Assembly (NCBI RefSeq): GCF_026230105.1
Contig: NC_079485.1
Span: 27,013,572 to 27,077,571 of the forward strand
From: Diorhabda sublineata
Taxonomy: Eukaryota > Arthropoda > Insecta > Coleoptera > Chrysomelidae
Length of the DNA: 64,000 nucleotides
Direction: 5' to 3'
Positions 22,370 to 32,595 of this stretch are shown in pieces. Made by a program: the position numbers and the translations under genes. Under the pieces are notes generated by a model that worked only from the letters and a program-made list of their open reading frames with translations, searched no databases and was not told the origin of the DNA. The stretch's first letter is position 1. Each line of letters opens with the position of its first letter.

Positions 22370-23440
22370 AATTTCATATAACTAATTCTAAAGCTATCAG
22401 TTATTCTCAACACGAAATCAATTTCCAATCACCAAAACACTGTTGTTTAGATTCGAAAACAAACGAATTTACACACAAATATGGCGCCGTTCAACCAATC
22501 TGCACGCGAGGTGCCTTCCGTTCCACAATATGATAGATTATAATCTACCGAAAAATAATGGATTAAATTGTAAGGAATATGTCAAGGTCCACAGTCTTTC
22601 GATAGTTCAGAATCTCGCGAAATAGATTTTCAATTTTACGATGATATATACATTCATAGCTCTCGACTCTTGACTTTTTAGTGACTTTTCAATTAACATG
22701 GTTGAAAACATGTCTTTGGTTATCCGACTTTTCCTTGAGAATGACAAGATTTTATGAGCAGTGTAATATACTATTTGAATAAACTGATAGATAAAAAACT
22801 TTGTGAAAGTTAAAAATTATATCACCCCTAATTAACCCATAGAATGGTTCGATCGCATTGTACTCATCATTACTTAATGTCTTTAATAGTCTCATAGAGT
22901 TTATCAAATTTGGTATTTTTAAGTTAAAGTAATGTGAAGGAATTCATTTTTTTCGAACTTTGAACTCCTCAGGGATGCAATTTGGTATAGATGTAAATTG
23001 CCTCCAAGTAGTTCATATTCAGTCACTTATTCGTTTAAATAATTCATTACGTAAGATTCTCCATGAAGGAAGTTGTATTTACATATGCCGTAAATTCAAA
23101 TAATACATATTTTCTTTCGTAAAATAATCTTAATAGACCACATGTATCTCACACTAGAAAAATTGGTATGGTATAAAAAATTATTTTTCTTACCTTAGAC
23201 TGATATCAAAATTTAATACTTTATTTTGTAAGGAAAATCGTTGCCAGAAGGGAATTGAGTTTTTTATTCAAGGAAACATCAGACAGAATAAATTTACCGA
23301 ATATTTAACACATGGAAAAATTATTTGATAAGGTAGGAGATTGTTATACCTCCGGTTCTTTTTAATTCTATTTTATGATTTTGGATAGATAAGAATTCAA
23401 AATTATTCAGAATACGATGAGTGAATCGAGCAGTGAATAC
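22370..23440. other. no gene seen
   Basis: A+T-rich spacer. The ORF at 22443-22625 has no recognised motif. Confidence 0.45.
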
Positions 23441-23444
23441 ATCT

Positions 23445-24010
23445 ACAAATTAGTGAACGAAACACTTTTTGCATAAAAAATGTTTCAACGTATTTTCCTT
23501 TGAGCTCTATACTCTTTATCCAACCTTTTTGGATATTTATAGAGGTCATCAAAAGGGTAGTGCGGTCCATGAGTTCTTATCCTACCCCTTAACTCGGCAT
23601 TCAGCTTTATGAACAAAAAAATAATCGGACGGGGCCAGATCCGAACTATACGGTGAGTGTTCAATCTTTGTGAAGCCACAGTCAGAGAAATATGCCGCGT
23701 TCATATTATTCAATTCCTTTAAGTTCATCAAAAGGATAACCTCGCAGTCCCAACATATTGTAAGCATCACTTTTTTGGTCCTTTTCGTGACCTTTTGCTT
23801 TTTTTAGCACGGACTCGCATTCCTATGCCACTCCATGGAATCTCTTTTGGATGTCGGATCACACTAATAAATCATAGTTTTACCATCCATTACAATGAAT
23901 CAGATTACACTTTCTTAGTCCTCTCAACTGCACTGCGCTGAGAATTAGAGACACCTACTAATCTTTGTCATATTGGAATGCTCATTTAGGATCCTCAGAA
24001 CCTTTGTTTT
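23445..24010 (-). pseudogene. mariner transposase relic, catalytic and C-terminal part
   Basis: From right to left on the minus strand: MDGKTMIY near 23905, CDPTSKRDSMEWHRNASPC, KVTKRTKKVMLTICWDCEVI (about 23800-23740) and, after a deletion, YSSDLAPSDYFF near 23655. These are mariner motifs: GDKTWIYxYDPxSKxxSMEWR, KxMMTIFWDxxG and YSPDLAPSDYFLF, the last carrying the third catalytic aspartate. The block with the second aspartate (HDNAxxH) is missing between NAAYFSD and GFTKIEHSPYS, so the copy has an internal deletion. Stops and frameshifts confirm it is dead. Ends were not found. Confidence 0.8.
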
Positions 24011-24940
24011 GGAACTGCCGGTTTGTTTTTATTTAATATTTAATAAAGTAGTCACTATCTATTATAGGACCTCCCGCACTTGGGTCATCTTCTAATGATC
24101 CCTGTGCCTCCAATCTGTTTTCGATTTGTGCTGGTGTTTATCTTTCTTAAGTAAAAAATTTTATAACAACGCAAAACTTAATTTGAGACATTTTTCAAAA
24201 CTACTTGACTGAGTGGTCGTTCGAGCTCTACTATAACAAAATGGATCGGAGCAGCAAGTTGCAACTTTGTGTGAAGCTTGTTGAGACTTGATAACGCGTG
24301 CGAACGCACTCTATTTACTATATATACGAGGTCAAGGACTGTGTATTGTGGATTATTGACATTGTTGCAAAAAACATTTTTCTTGGCCAAATGCAGTAGT
24401 TTTTCTTCATAAGTTGACATGATATTAGAGATTTATTTGGTTCACTCTTTAGAAGGTGGTCAATATGATTGATACCAGGTTCAGCCCACATGGTTCTATT
24501 GAGTGACAAACCCACCAGCTCACTGTTATGTTGGCATTTCAGTCTATGGTCCATACTGCAGTTGAAGCACACAAACGAGGCATCTATCTTGTGGACGTCG
24601 ATCATTTGAAATTGAAACCACGTGAGATGCCTGTGACTTCTACAATCTTTTGCACTTCAACGTCACATGGAAATGAAATAGCATAACACAAAACCGAAAT
24701 GTAAAAAACAAAGATGAGTTTTGAGTATGTTTTAGGCTATTTTACATTTGCCTACTTTGTGAGGGACGAGTAAATCTGATAAATGTGACAAGGTGTAATA
24801 GGGACCGGGACAAGATCAGTAGAAAATCATAAGGCTTTTTATCGGTCCAACAATGAGTTGCTAGTTATCAATAAAATCACTCATATCGTAATTAGCACGC
24901 ACTACCAAAACTAGTTTATTTCACCTCAAAGTCGACTGGA
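24011..24940. other. unassigned region with two overlapping minus-strand ORFs
   Basis: ORFs at 24178-24420 (80 aa) and 24318-24605 (95 aa) overlap in different frames. Their composition is protein-like (for example RSHALSSLNKLHTKLQLAAP), but I recognise no family. They could be frame-shifted pieces of one old gene or transposon. The rest of the stretch shows nothing. Confidence 0.35.
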
Positions 24941-25233
24941 ATGGTCGGTAAAAAATCGGTGCGTGTGTAAGCGTGTATTAAGTTACGTCCAACACTACTT
25001 CCCGGTAGTGCCGGCGATACAATGGCATTAAACGGCTGCTCACCGTCATTTTACCGGCACCGATTAGTGATCGGCGTGTGTTTCAGGTGTGACTATTTTC
25101 AAATACTCTCTGTAACAGGTACCCCCTTATGCATTAATTACTACGCACGTTTCTGTCTTGGAAAAATTCTTCATGTAAGATCTTGCTATAGTCTATTTGG
25201 AAATAATTCGCGTCATTTCCGAACAAGCAATGT

Positions 25234-25355
25234 AGAAATGTCATAGGTCGTCCCAGTGGTTTTAAGTCATAAAAATATGAAGATAGTCTTCATATTTTCA
25301 TGATTTACGACAACAACCCTCTTTTTCCTTCTAATGATACGCCTATGACATTTCT
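25234..25355. repeat. two-tier palindrome (hairpin)
   Basis: Outer arms AGAAATGTCATAGG (25234-25247) and CCTATGACATTTCT (25342-25355) are perfect 14-bp inverted repeats. Inner arms TCATAAAAATATGAAGA (25267-25283) and TCTTCATATTTTCATGA (25287-25303) pair at 16 of 17 positions around a 3-base loop. The middle segments do not pair. This is more structure than A+T-rich DNA gives by chance. Confidence 0.85.
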
Positions 25356-25414
25356 TCGTTGCCTTTGTCAAACAACTTCTTCCAAACAGACTAAAATAGC
25401 GTCTTGAACAAATG

Positions 25415-25660
25415 GTCACGAACCAAAGTTCCCTTTGGAGTCATCGGTTCGCAGCTCCTGACGTGGAGGAGACCCGTAGAAAGGATAATTCACGTCTAGT
25501 TCTTGCCGCGAACCGGCCCGTGAAGGGGATTCGAAATGCCCTGGAACCGGAGCGGCTTTTTGTTAACTTTTTAACCGACAAAAAAAAAGCAAAAGTAGCG
25601 CCCCCTAGCGGACAAACGCTGAACTAAAAACGAACGCTGAACTATTTCGGCCCATTTTCC
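25415..25660. other. GC-rich island of unknown nature
   Basis: Contrasts sharply with its flanks; includes GAACCGGCCCGTGAAGGGGA and GCGCCCCCTAGCGG. A 71-residue ORF (25412-25627, plus) spans it but shows no motif. It resembles neither tRNA nor rRNA on inspection. It may be part of a non-autonomous transposon. Confidence 0.35.
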
Positions 25661-25720
25661 GCTAGAGTTCGTTCACTAATGGAATTTGGAGGACCGGTAT
25701 AAAATCGGTGAGTGTGTAAT

Positions 25721-27414
25721 CAACCTAAAATGCTATGACGTAATTTATCGATGGCATCTTTCAATCTGTCGATTGGTCGATGGCATGGCGAGAAATTTTT
25801 CGATTGTTTCGATTGTATAGACCAAAAAGTCTACTTTGAATAGGTTTGAAACGCAAACTAACCTAGCTTTTTCTGATTTTGACAGAAATCAAATGACATA
25901 TGCTTATAGACAAAGGCAGTGTTGCAAAGTTTTGAAAAGTCACGAACCTATTTACCCGCTTTGGTATATGATGAATGAATTAATATACAGGTCAATCCTG
26001 TCGTAGTTTTGACGGTTTATAAGTAACTTATGAATAATTGCATTTTCTAAAAATAGTTTTTTACGACGGGAAACATGTAATATAGTTTCTAAGCCAATTT
26101 CATTTAATTTTGACGTAATATACTGAATTTCACTTTAAAGGGTAATATATTTTTTGTTTGAATGGTAGAAAGTCCGGTAACAGGCGTTAATATTAGTCCG
26201 TCCATTTGTACCAATTTTCTTTAACTCAAAAACGTCTGTCTCAATTACTTTTCATTAATTCCTTTTTTCAAAACAACGTTAAAGACGCCTGTGATTCCAC
26301 AATGTCATCAATATTTTCGAATCCCTTGAGAATTTATTTTCGTCCTTTTATCCACTACTCTCTTTATAGGAGATTTACGTTTAGGGGCTTTATTTGTTTA
26401 AGTATGATTCGGAATAATTCTTCCGTTTGTACATACTGACAGAAAATTAATGGCGTTAGCTGATAAAACTGATGTGTACCACAAATATTCGAGTTTCAAT
26501 TTTGTACTGTTATTGGAACGCATATTCCATTGGGAAACTGATTCAGGAATAACGCATTTTAATAAAAATGCGATTTATTTTGCCCTCGATATCTCCTTCA
26601 TAAACCATTCCTCTTTGACTTTCTCCTTCGGTATTCACTATATTCACTTCCCCTTAAGGGTTCCTATCTGCACCAATTCCATGAACTAACTTTGAATATT
26701 AAATAGTGAGAAGATATTTGGCGATTCATTAAAAAGTTTTAAATGAAACGAAACAAAAATATGGAAACCAGAATTTTACATCCAAACCTATCGGATAAGA
26801 GAAACATGTATGCTTGAGTGAAGACAGTTGGTACTTTCATTAAATACCAACCTCAAATATCAAAATTTACTGAAACCGACGCCATTATTTTCCCCATCAA
26901 GCATATCAGTTGCACTATTTGATCTTTCAAGTTGCTTTAAAGTTTCATTATCAAGTTTTAATGTGTTGTTACTAAAAAAAGAAGAATTTATAAAAATGTG
27001 TTCGCAATAAGTAAAATAATATTAAATACATGCCTCGATAGGAAACCAATTAAATTCCATCCAATATTTCGATAGATTGGAAATAATGTCAAATAACAAT
27101 TCCGTACTGCAAAACACTTTCGGAACGCTCTGGAGTAGACAACTTTAATTTCCTTAAATGTGACTCTAACCACTTCAATGTTGACAGTTTCACTTCGATG
27201 ATTTTGCATAACTTTCTTCCGCCACAAATACGAATAAATCAACAAATTCTATCGAAGACACAAGCACAAACACATCTACAGAGATTCCATCAACATCTAA
27301 TAGAGATATACATTATACTGTTCAATAAATAAAATGTTTATAATTCTCTACTATTTATTTGCTTTCCTCAGTGTAATTGAAAAAGTTTTGGATCTTATGC
27401 GTCGTCTAAAAAAT
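25721..27414. other. no identified gene
   Basis: ORFs at 26206-26439, 26450-26689 (plus) and 26988-27245 (minus) have no motif I recognise. The reverse strand of 26450-26690 also reads fairly openly but matches nothing known to me. Confidence 0.4.
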
Positions 27415-27509
27415 GTTGTGTACGCCGCGGCTGAAATACTACTTTGTTGGACTCGTCTGTTTCAGACTTGTCCAACAAAGTAGCACTTTCAGTCCTCGGC
27501 ATACAAATA
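27415..27509. ncRNA. candidate microRNA-like hairpin
   Basis: Two arms of about 36 nt fold around an 11-nt loop (TCTGTTTCAGA). The central block CTACTTTGTTGGAC (5' arm) pairs perfectly with GTCCAACAAAGTAG (3' arm); outward, GCTGAAA pairs with TTTCAGT-like sequence, then GCCG/CGGC and GTAC/GTAT, with a few mismatches and one bulge. Length, loop size and interrupted pairing are what a pre-microRNA shows, on either strand. I recognise no known mature microRNA in either arm. A short MITE relic is the main alternative. Confidence 0.35.
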
Positions 27510-28236
27510 ACTACATATTTCTCTTCAATTTAATTTGATATAAAGTGATATATTTCTGAATGTATTAGACAATATTTGATTTTGTGGGTAGTATAAAACC
27601 TCCAGTTTTAATTTTTTATTTGTATTGGTGAGGTTAACACACAGCGATGGACCCTCCAACAATTTATGTTGGGTCTATTGTCTACGCTTACTTTCTAACG
27701 TCTAGCGTCGCGACGTAAATGATCGGTAACAGTGTGAGGATTAACAATTTTTCAATTCCCTCGACGGGAATATATCCTAAAGTTTTTGAGAAGTAAGCCG
27801 AAACCAAGCCCCTTGTTTATAACTCCTGCGATTTTTTCGAAGGACCTTTCAACTTTTTCAAAAATATATTTCTAAGAGGAAAAGTTATTTTGCCACATTA
27901 AATCCGCTGTATTGATATACTAATAGAATTGATTTCGCAGTGCGTAAAAATTTCGTCCAAGTCTACGTTCTCATATTTTTTTTTAAGTTTGTCTAATCTA
28001 TCGTGAAATATCAAGGTTATTAACCTCTGCACTAATTATTTTTTGAAGTGATAAAAAATTTAAGCAATTTTACCTAAACGATATTTGAAAATTAATATCT
28101 TAATGATAAGGAGTGTTTTTAGTAATTTATGTCGTTATTAATGACGCTGAAATAGTGATTTGTTTGTTACAGATGGATAGGTAGATAAAGGTATTTAAAA
28201 CCTAGTATATTGTTAGAAAATTTGTATACATTTCAG
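27510..28236. other. no gene seen; possible intron sequence
   Basis: A+T-rich spacer just upstream of the candidate exon. If the exon is real this could be intron. Confidence 0.35.
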
Positions 28237-28367
28237 GAAATTATGACTGCAAATCCAAATGAATGCGGCGTCATTTGTGTTTCTCAAATTATGACGATTC
28301 CTACTGAGAAATACACTATTCAAGTCAAATCTCAAGAAAAATCTACTCTTATTAACAGAAATTTATG
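28237..28367 (+). CDS. candidate internal exon of an unidentified host gene
   Basis: A 131-bp open block is preceded by TATACATTTCAG (a good splice acceptor) and followed by GTATGT (a good splice donor). The frame starting at 28237 reads EIMTANPNECGVICVSQIMT and then IPTEKYTIQVKSQEKSTLIN without a stop, and continues a few codons beyond. Codon choice looks coding-like (two Cys, mixed polar residues) rather than translated A+T noise. I do not recognise the protein; no domain can be named. A 43-codon exon ending in phase 2 would need partners, none of which I see within the window, so it may belong to a gene with very long introns, or be chance. Confidence 0.3.
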
Positions 28368-28705
28368 GTATGTGTTGCAGATAACATTAAAAACAAATAA
28401 ATTATAATGTATTTACCGTATTTACCGTTCAAATAATATGTGCTCCGTTATTCTGTAAACAATATTAATATATTTAAATAGCTCCTAAGAAGTTATGTGC
28501 CATTGTCGACTAATATATAATACTGATTATCATGATTCAATAGCTTGAAAATAGTTTTTTCATCCATTGTCGTACCACTAGTGTATTATTAAAACCTAAT
28601 TTTTGATTCAAAAAGTTCGCAGTCTTTTATAACCGTAAGCTGTTCAGAACAATAAAAAATTTGTTTTATTTCAATTTCCAACATATTTCACCGAAAACAC
28701 AATTT
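28368..28705. other. no gene seen
   Basis: A+T-rich spacer. Confidence 0.4.
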
Positions 28706-28709
28706 TATT

Positions 28710-29170
28710 TTAACTCATACACAGACAAACATTTAGCGTGCAAAAGTTGATCATAATCTCTCCATTATCATTCATTGCATCTTCGTTAAGGCGATGTTTG
28801 ACTCCTGGTACGCCTTCGTTGCCAATTCGTACATTGAAGTCCCATAGAATAATCAACATTTCCTTCGTTGGTAATATTTCGATCGTGTCTTGAAGTTGAT
28901 CGTAGAACAAATCCCGCTCATGCCTGAATTTATTGTCTTCCGGTGCATATACTGATGTTACATTTATTTTTTGGCCCTTTCCTGTTTTTTGACCCCACTG
29001 TAGATCATTAGGTATTCTTCGAATTGGTTTTTGGCCTTTACCTTTCTTTTAGTTTTCTGTAAGGCGCAAATGTCGAGGTTGTGATAATTTAGTTCCCTTG
29101 TTATCTCTTGTTCTCTATTGCTGAGGGATCTGATGCTTTATGTTGCAAATCGTAGTACATTTTTCTTTTT
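28710..29170 (-). pseudogene. LINE AP-endonuclease domain relic
   Basis: Minus strand, right to left: QEITRELNYHNLDICALQKT (about 29095-29040), a degraded middle, VTSVYAPEDNKFRHERDLFY near 28960-28905, then DQLQDTIEILPTKEMLIILW, DFNVRIGNEGVPGVKHR and LNEDAMNDNGEIMINFC. This is the N-terminal APE-type endonuclease of CFDP2-like LINEs (ICALQETxxxG, VYAPxE, GDFNAxxGN, NxNGxxLxxFC), which nicks target DNA. The catalytic DFN is readable, but with W for the usual G before it. Frameshifts and an amber-type stop in the middle show decay. Confidence 0.82.
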
Positions 29171-29335
29171 CCATCTCTGTGTCCTTTTTTCGCGTGCGTC
29201 GTCAGCTTTTGTTCAATCCGGTTCAGAGGCAGACTGTCGGTTCTATGAGCTTTTTTGACCTCAGGCAGGGTGCTAACCTAACCTGGGAACCCTCCTCCTT
29301 TATCCGGGCTTGGGACCGGCAGCATGACTACTCAT
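29171..29335 (-). other. probable 5' untranslated region of the LINE endonuclease relic
   Basis: This stretch lies immediately 5' of the endonuclease on the minus strand and is GC richer than its surroundings (GGTCCCAAGCCCGGATAAAG, GGAACCCTCC). I recall similar leader sequences in front of this insect LINE family. The ORF on the plus strand here is a shadow. Confidence 0.45.
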
Positions 29336-29339
29336 GAGT

Positions 29340-29560
29340 TACTCATTCCAACCAGCAACTATGCAGGCAAAAATGCAGAGTGGAAAATATTAACGAATGG
29401 GTACTGAACAGAAAGCGCGAATGGGACGAACACGAGACAACTCACCACTGGGGAGATGAAGTATGGGAAGGCCACGAAATAGATGGAGTGATAATCATAC
29501 CATCAATTGAGGCAATGGGCATGCTGCGAAAAGTGAACAGGCAATCTACGATTTACGATT
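29340..29560 (+). pseudogene. LINE C-terminal scrap
   Basis: Plus strand, across frames: INEWVLNRKREWDEHETT, then in the next frame MGRPRNRWSDN. This matches the tail of another CFDP2-like LINE (NRKRxWxEHVTRM, SxGRPRKRWSDNL). Only about 60 codons survive, between the 5' end of an oppositely oriented LINE and a DDE transposase relic. Confidence 0.65.
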
Positions 29561-29639
29561 AAGAGAAATTTGGAGAATTTCAAAAAGCAAAACTCCAGGA
29601 AAACCAAAATTTCTGATAAAAAATTGTTTGAAGAAAAGA

Positions 29640-30170
29640 CTACGAAGGAAAGTTATTCTTTAGAAAAGAATTTCTGACAGTAGACTGCCACTTCTTGCCA
29701 CGGTTCGAGATGATTAGAGAAGATTACCATGAAACGAGTCACTATGGAAAGAAAGCATTCCAGACAGTCTATTTCAATAGAAAGAACAGTATAGAGGAGA
29801 ATAGAAGAAATAACCTAAGGACTATAAAAGGAATGAGAAATCAAAGAAGAAATATATTTTATTTGGATAAAACATGAATCAACGAAGGACATATACGAAA
29901 TCAATTTTGGCAAGATGAAAGTGTTACAAGTTGAAGACAGGCTTTTTCAAATAATTTACCTACTGGTTTAAAATCATCATTAGAAAATGGAGCGCGAACT
30001 TATAATAGTACACATCGGCAGTTCAAACGATTTTGTTGATTTATTCACTTTTGAATCTACTCGTACCCGAGACTACCATGACATGAATGCTGATGTTTTC
30101 AAAGAATGGTTCGAAAAAATGATAAATCTTCCTCAGAACTGTATAATACTAATGGTTAATGCAAGTTATT
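29640..30170 (+). pseudogene. DDE-superfamily transposase relic (IS630/Tc-like)
   Basis: Reading through frames: RRNIFYLDKTWINEGH near 29845-29890, a degraded linker, then LIIVHIGSSNDFVDLFTFES (29999-30058), DYHDMNADVFKEWFEKMINL and CIILMVNASYYIT ending at 30170. These match insect DDE_3-type transposases (xIVYxDETWIHxxH, RxIIVHAGSxxGFV, GDYHxxMNxxxFxxWF, xxIVMDNAxYH): the first aspartate (LDKT) is kept and the second (MDNA) has become MVNA. The gene is cut off after NASYY exactly at the TA where a mariner end begins. A second copy of this family lies at 49335-49680. Confidence 0.78.
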
Positions 30171-30600
30171 ACATCACTCAATAAGTCGTCTGACTGACGT
30201 ACAGATGACGCTGCCATTGTCAAATCCATATGACGTTTATGAAGTACCAGACAGACTATGTGTAAAATTTAATGAAATTTCGATTAGTCAGAAAAAAGTG
30301 ACAGCCATTAAAGTAAAGCTACTTCTGTTATTTTGAAAACAATTTTGTGTGTTAATTTATTATTGCTTTTTGATGGTTTACCCCCAGTAGATCAAAAACC
30401 AGTTGATGATTCAGAGCAGTGTTTGGCAATGCTCACACGTAATACATCAGATTTTTTGCGTCGATATGTAACAGTGGATGAAACATGGATCCATCACTTC
30501 ACTCCGAAATCAAAACGATCATCATCTGAGTGGACTGCACGTTCGAAGCGTCCAAAGTTGCAACAGTCAGATTTGAACCACATATTTCCGGTAGTAAGTC
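30170..30600 (+). pseudogene. mariner relic with 5' end, internally deleted
   Basis: Starts with TA then CATCACTCAATAAGTCGTCT, the same terminal sequence as the minus-strand mariner ending at 31165. After about 200 bp it jumps to VDDSEQCLAMLTRNTSDFLR, RYVTVDETWIHHFTPKSK and SSSEWTARSKRPK. VDETW carries the first catalytic aspartate. The N-terminal DNA-binding region is deleted and the reading ends near 30600, before the other catalytic residues. It is inserted in the DDE relic upstream. Confidence 0.85.
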
Positions 30601-30968
30601 TTCGTAATGGCTCTTTGGTAAATTAACAAGTGCTGTTATTTTTCGATTTTGATGGTAGAAATTGTCAAATATCTCTTTCATTGACTACCCAACATGAGCT
30701 GATTGGAATCTCATATCAATACTCGTTGTTCCTTGATACAAACGCACCATTTAAATGACGCGATCCAGAAAGTCTTTTGAAAATTTTATGATTCGTCATT
30801 ATAAAATGATACTTGCTCTTGCTCTATAAAATGCAGAAATTGCATACGATTTCTTAATTCCAGTGAAATACCGATATTTTTGAAGAATTTTTTCTTGTAT
30901 GGTGGTAGAATTTTGTTAAAAACCTTTTTTTTTCGATATTTTTCAATACTGAGTAGTAACAAGTCTTT
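30601..30968. other. no gene seen
   Basis: A+T-rich spacer between the mariner relic and a reverse transcriptase scrap; probably decayed element sequence. Confidence 0.4.
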
Positions 30969-30969
30969 T

Positions 30970-31145
30970 CAGTAGATCAATTCTCAAGGATGTAACTTGG
31001 GCCCCTTATTTATTTAACGTTTTCGTGAATGATGCAATTGATGATAATGATATCAACTATTTACTATATGCTGATAACTTTGGAATATTCTGCCAACTTG
31101 ATGATATAACTGATTGCGTCTTAATTTAAACTAATCTGCGACGTA
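30970..31145 (+). pseudogene. LINE reverse transcriptase palm scrap
   Basis: Plus strand reads SRSILKDVTWAPYLFNVFVN, DAIDDNDINYLLYADNFGIF and CQLDDITDCVLI. This is the RT palm of a Jockey-like LINE (SGVPQGSxLGPLLFNIFIND, then LLYADDxKIF). The catalytic YADD has become YADN, so it is inactive as well as truncated. Confidence 0.8.
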
Positions 31146-31164
31146 TCGGTGTAACAAATTGTAT

Positions 31165-31985
31165 AACATCACTCAATAAGTCGTGTGATTATCTAAGAAA
31201 AACCATTTATTTTGCCAAAAATCGATTTAATTCATCAATGTAATCTCCTTCAAGAGCAATACAATCATTCCAACGCTTCTCTAACTTTTCGATGCTGTGC
31301 TTGTAGAAGGATGATTTATCTTTTACGTCAAAATAGGCTTCAGTTTCAGCAATTGCTTCTTTATTTGAGCTGAATTTCTTACCAGCGAGCATTTTTTTTA
31401 AGATCAGCGAACAGACAGTAGTCACTGGGGAGATCTGGATTATACGGTGGATAATGAGGCAATTAGAAATGTTATTCATTCAATTTGACCATCGTTGCCA
31501 TCGACTTGTGAATCGGTGCAATGTTTTGGTGAAACAGTGGTTCTCTTCGACATATGAGACCGTTTTTCCTTGATTTTTGAATTCAAACGATCCAACAACT
31601 CTATGCTATTGATTGTCGATGCTTTTGGAGATAGTCGATGAACAATATTCTATGCGCATCCCAAAATACTGAAGCCATAACCTTTCTGCTGATTGATGTG
31701 ACTTTGGACGTGCTTCGCCTGTACTCAACTCAGATTTTTTTGACTCCGGAGTGAAGTGATGGATCCATGTTTCATCCATTGTGACATATCGAATAAAAAA
31801 ATCCGAATTATTACGTGTAAACATGGCCAAACACTGCTCTGAATCCTCAACACGTTGTTTTTGCCTGCCTTCTGATATCTTTATGGCCTCAGCTATTACA
31901 CGCGATTTCAACTTACGATAAGATATAACCAATTTGTGGAGTTTTAATGTTTTAATGTTTCCTCGAACGTCCAATGTTAATGTAG
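31165..31985 (-). pseudogene. mariner transposase relic, nearly complete but 5'-truncated
   Basis: Terminal sequence ACATCACTCAATAAGTCGTG lies at the 3' end (31166). Going upstream on the minus strand, the C-terminus reads KRWNDCIALEGDYIDELNR, KKMLAGKKFSSNKEAIAETE; a frameshifted middle (HMSKRTTVS, IHKSMATMVKLN) covers the second aspartate block; then GEARPKSHQSAERL, YVTMDETWIHHFTPESKK with the first catalytic aspartate, EDSEQCLAMFTRNNSDFFI, and the N-terminal NIKTLKLHKLVISYRKLKSR. The catalytic HxDNAxxH and PDLAPSD blocks are disrupted by frameshifts. This is a SETMAR-like mariner, same family as 30170-30600. Confidence 0.85.
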
Positions 31986-32100
31986 ATTCCTTTTTTGACT
32001 TTAAATTTTCTCTTATATCTCATATTGCGGATATTTTTATCTGCTAACAAAATATATAACTTCTTGGTTCAAAACTAGTGTTACTGATCGACATATTGTA

Positions 32101-32595
32101 CAAGGGTGGTCTGAAAAAATTCAGATACATAATAATCTTTATTTACAACATGGTTATATCCTCATAAGTATATACAATTGGTCGAGCGATGCTTCAATTT
32201 TTTAACCCTTTTTATAATAATAGTTGCTGCCTTTCTCCCCAAAATAGGCGTTTTCGTATACGATAATATTCCCGTTTTATCGAAATCTCTCTCTTGCAAG
32301 TGAAATTCCAAGATTAAAGAACAGGAAAAAGTCGCTGGGAGCCAGGTCTGGTGAATACAATTGATAGTAAATCAATCCGAAGTGCAATTCGTGAATTTTA
32401 GTCACGGATAAGATGCGTTGTTCTGATGTCAAACTGATACGATTACGTCTGAACTCAGCTGTCCAAAATTTTACGGTCGTAAATGATGGTGAACTGTCTA
32501 GTCTAATTCCTCTTTTATTTGCGTAGGTATATTGCATCTCAAAAACAAATCAATGACATCTCGATACTCATATTTTTCCATTTCCACGAAAATCT
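32101..32595 (-). pseudogene. mariner relic with catalytic core deleted
   Basis: The 3' end starts at TA (32099) with CAAGGGTGGTCTGAAAAAAT. On the minus strand the N-terminus MEKYEYRDVIDLFLR (about 32580-32540) leads to SSPSFTTVKFWTAEFRRNRI, then directly to KIHELHFGLIYYQLYSPDLA and PSDFFLFFNLGISL. The part between, which holds the first two catalytic aspartates, is missing although both sides stay in one frame for 86 codons. So this is an internal deletion derivative that keeps the DNA-binding domain and the tail. Confidence 0.8.

Larger units (their letters stand above)
24943..25719. repeat. region bounded by a 28-bp direct repeat
   Basis: GGTCGGTAAAAAATCGGTGC plus GTGTGTAA at 24943-24970 and GACCGGTATAAAATCGGTGA plus GTGTGTAA at 25692-25719 match at 24 of 28 positions, and a looser copy lies near 25060. 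Between them are a strong palindrome (25234-25355) and a GC-rich island (25415-25660). No transposase is visible. It may be a non-autonomous element or two copies of a dispersed repeat. Confidence 0.4.

Noticed and set aside
24178..24605. Two overlapping minus-strand ORFs of 80 and 95 residues
   Set aside because: No motif recognised; overlap in different frames argues against both being real. Kept only as an unassigned region.
25500..25560. Possible tRNA- or SINE-like T-loop in GGGGATTCGAAATGCCC
   Set aside because: No A-box, anticodon arm or acceptor pairing could be found around it.
26450..26689. Reverse strand of 26450-26690 reads fairly openly
   Set aside because: No splice sites, start or known motif; frame breaks; could be chance.
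29140..29337. Plus-strand ORF of 65 residues
   Set aside because: Shadow of the GC-rich leader of the minus-strand LINE.
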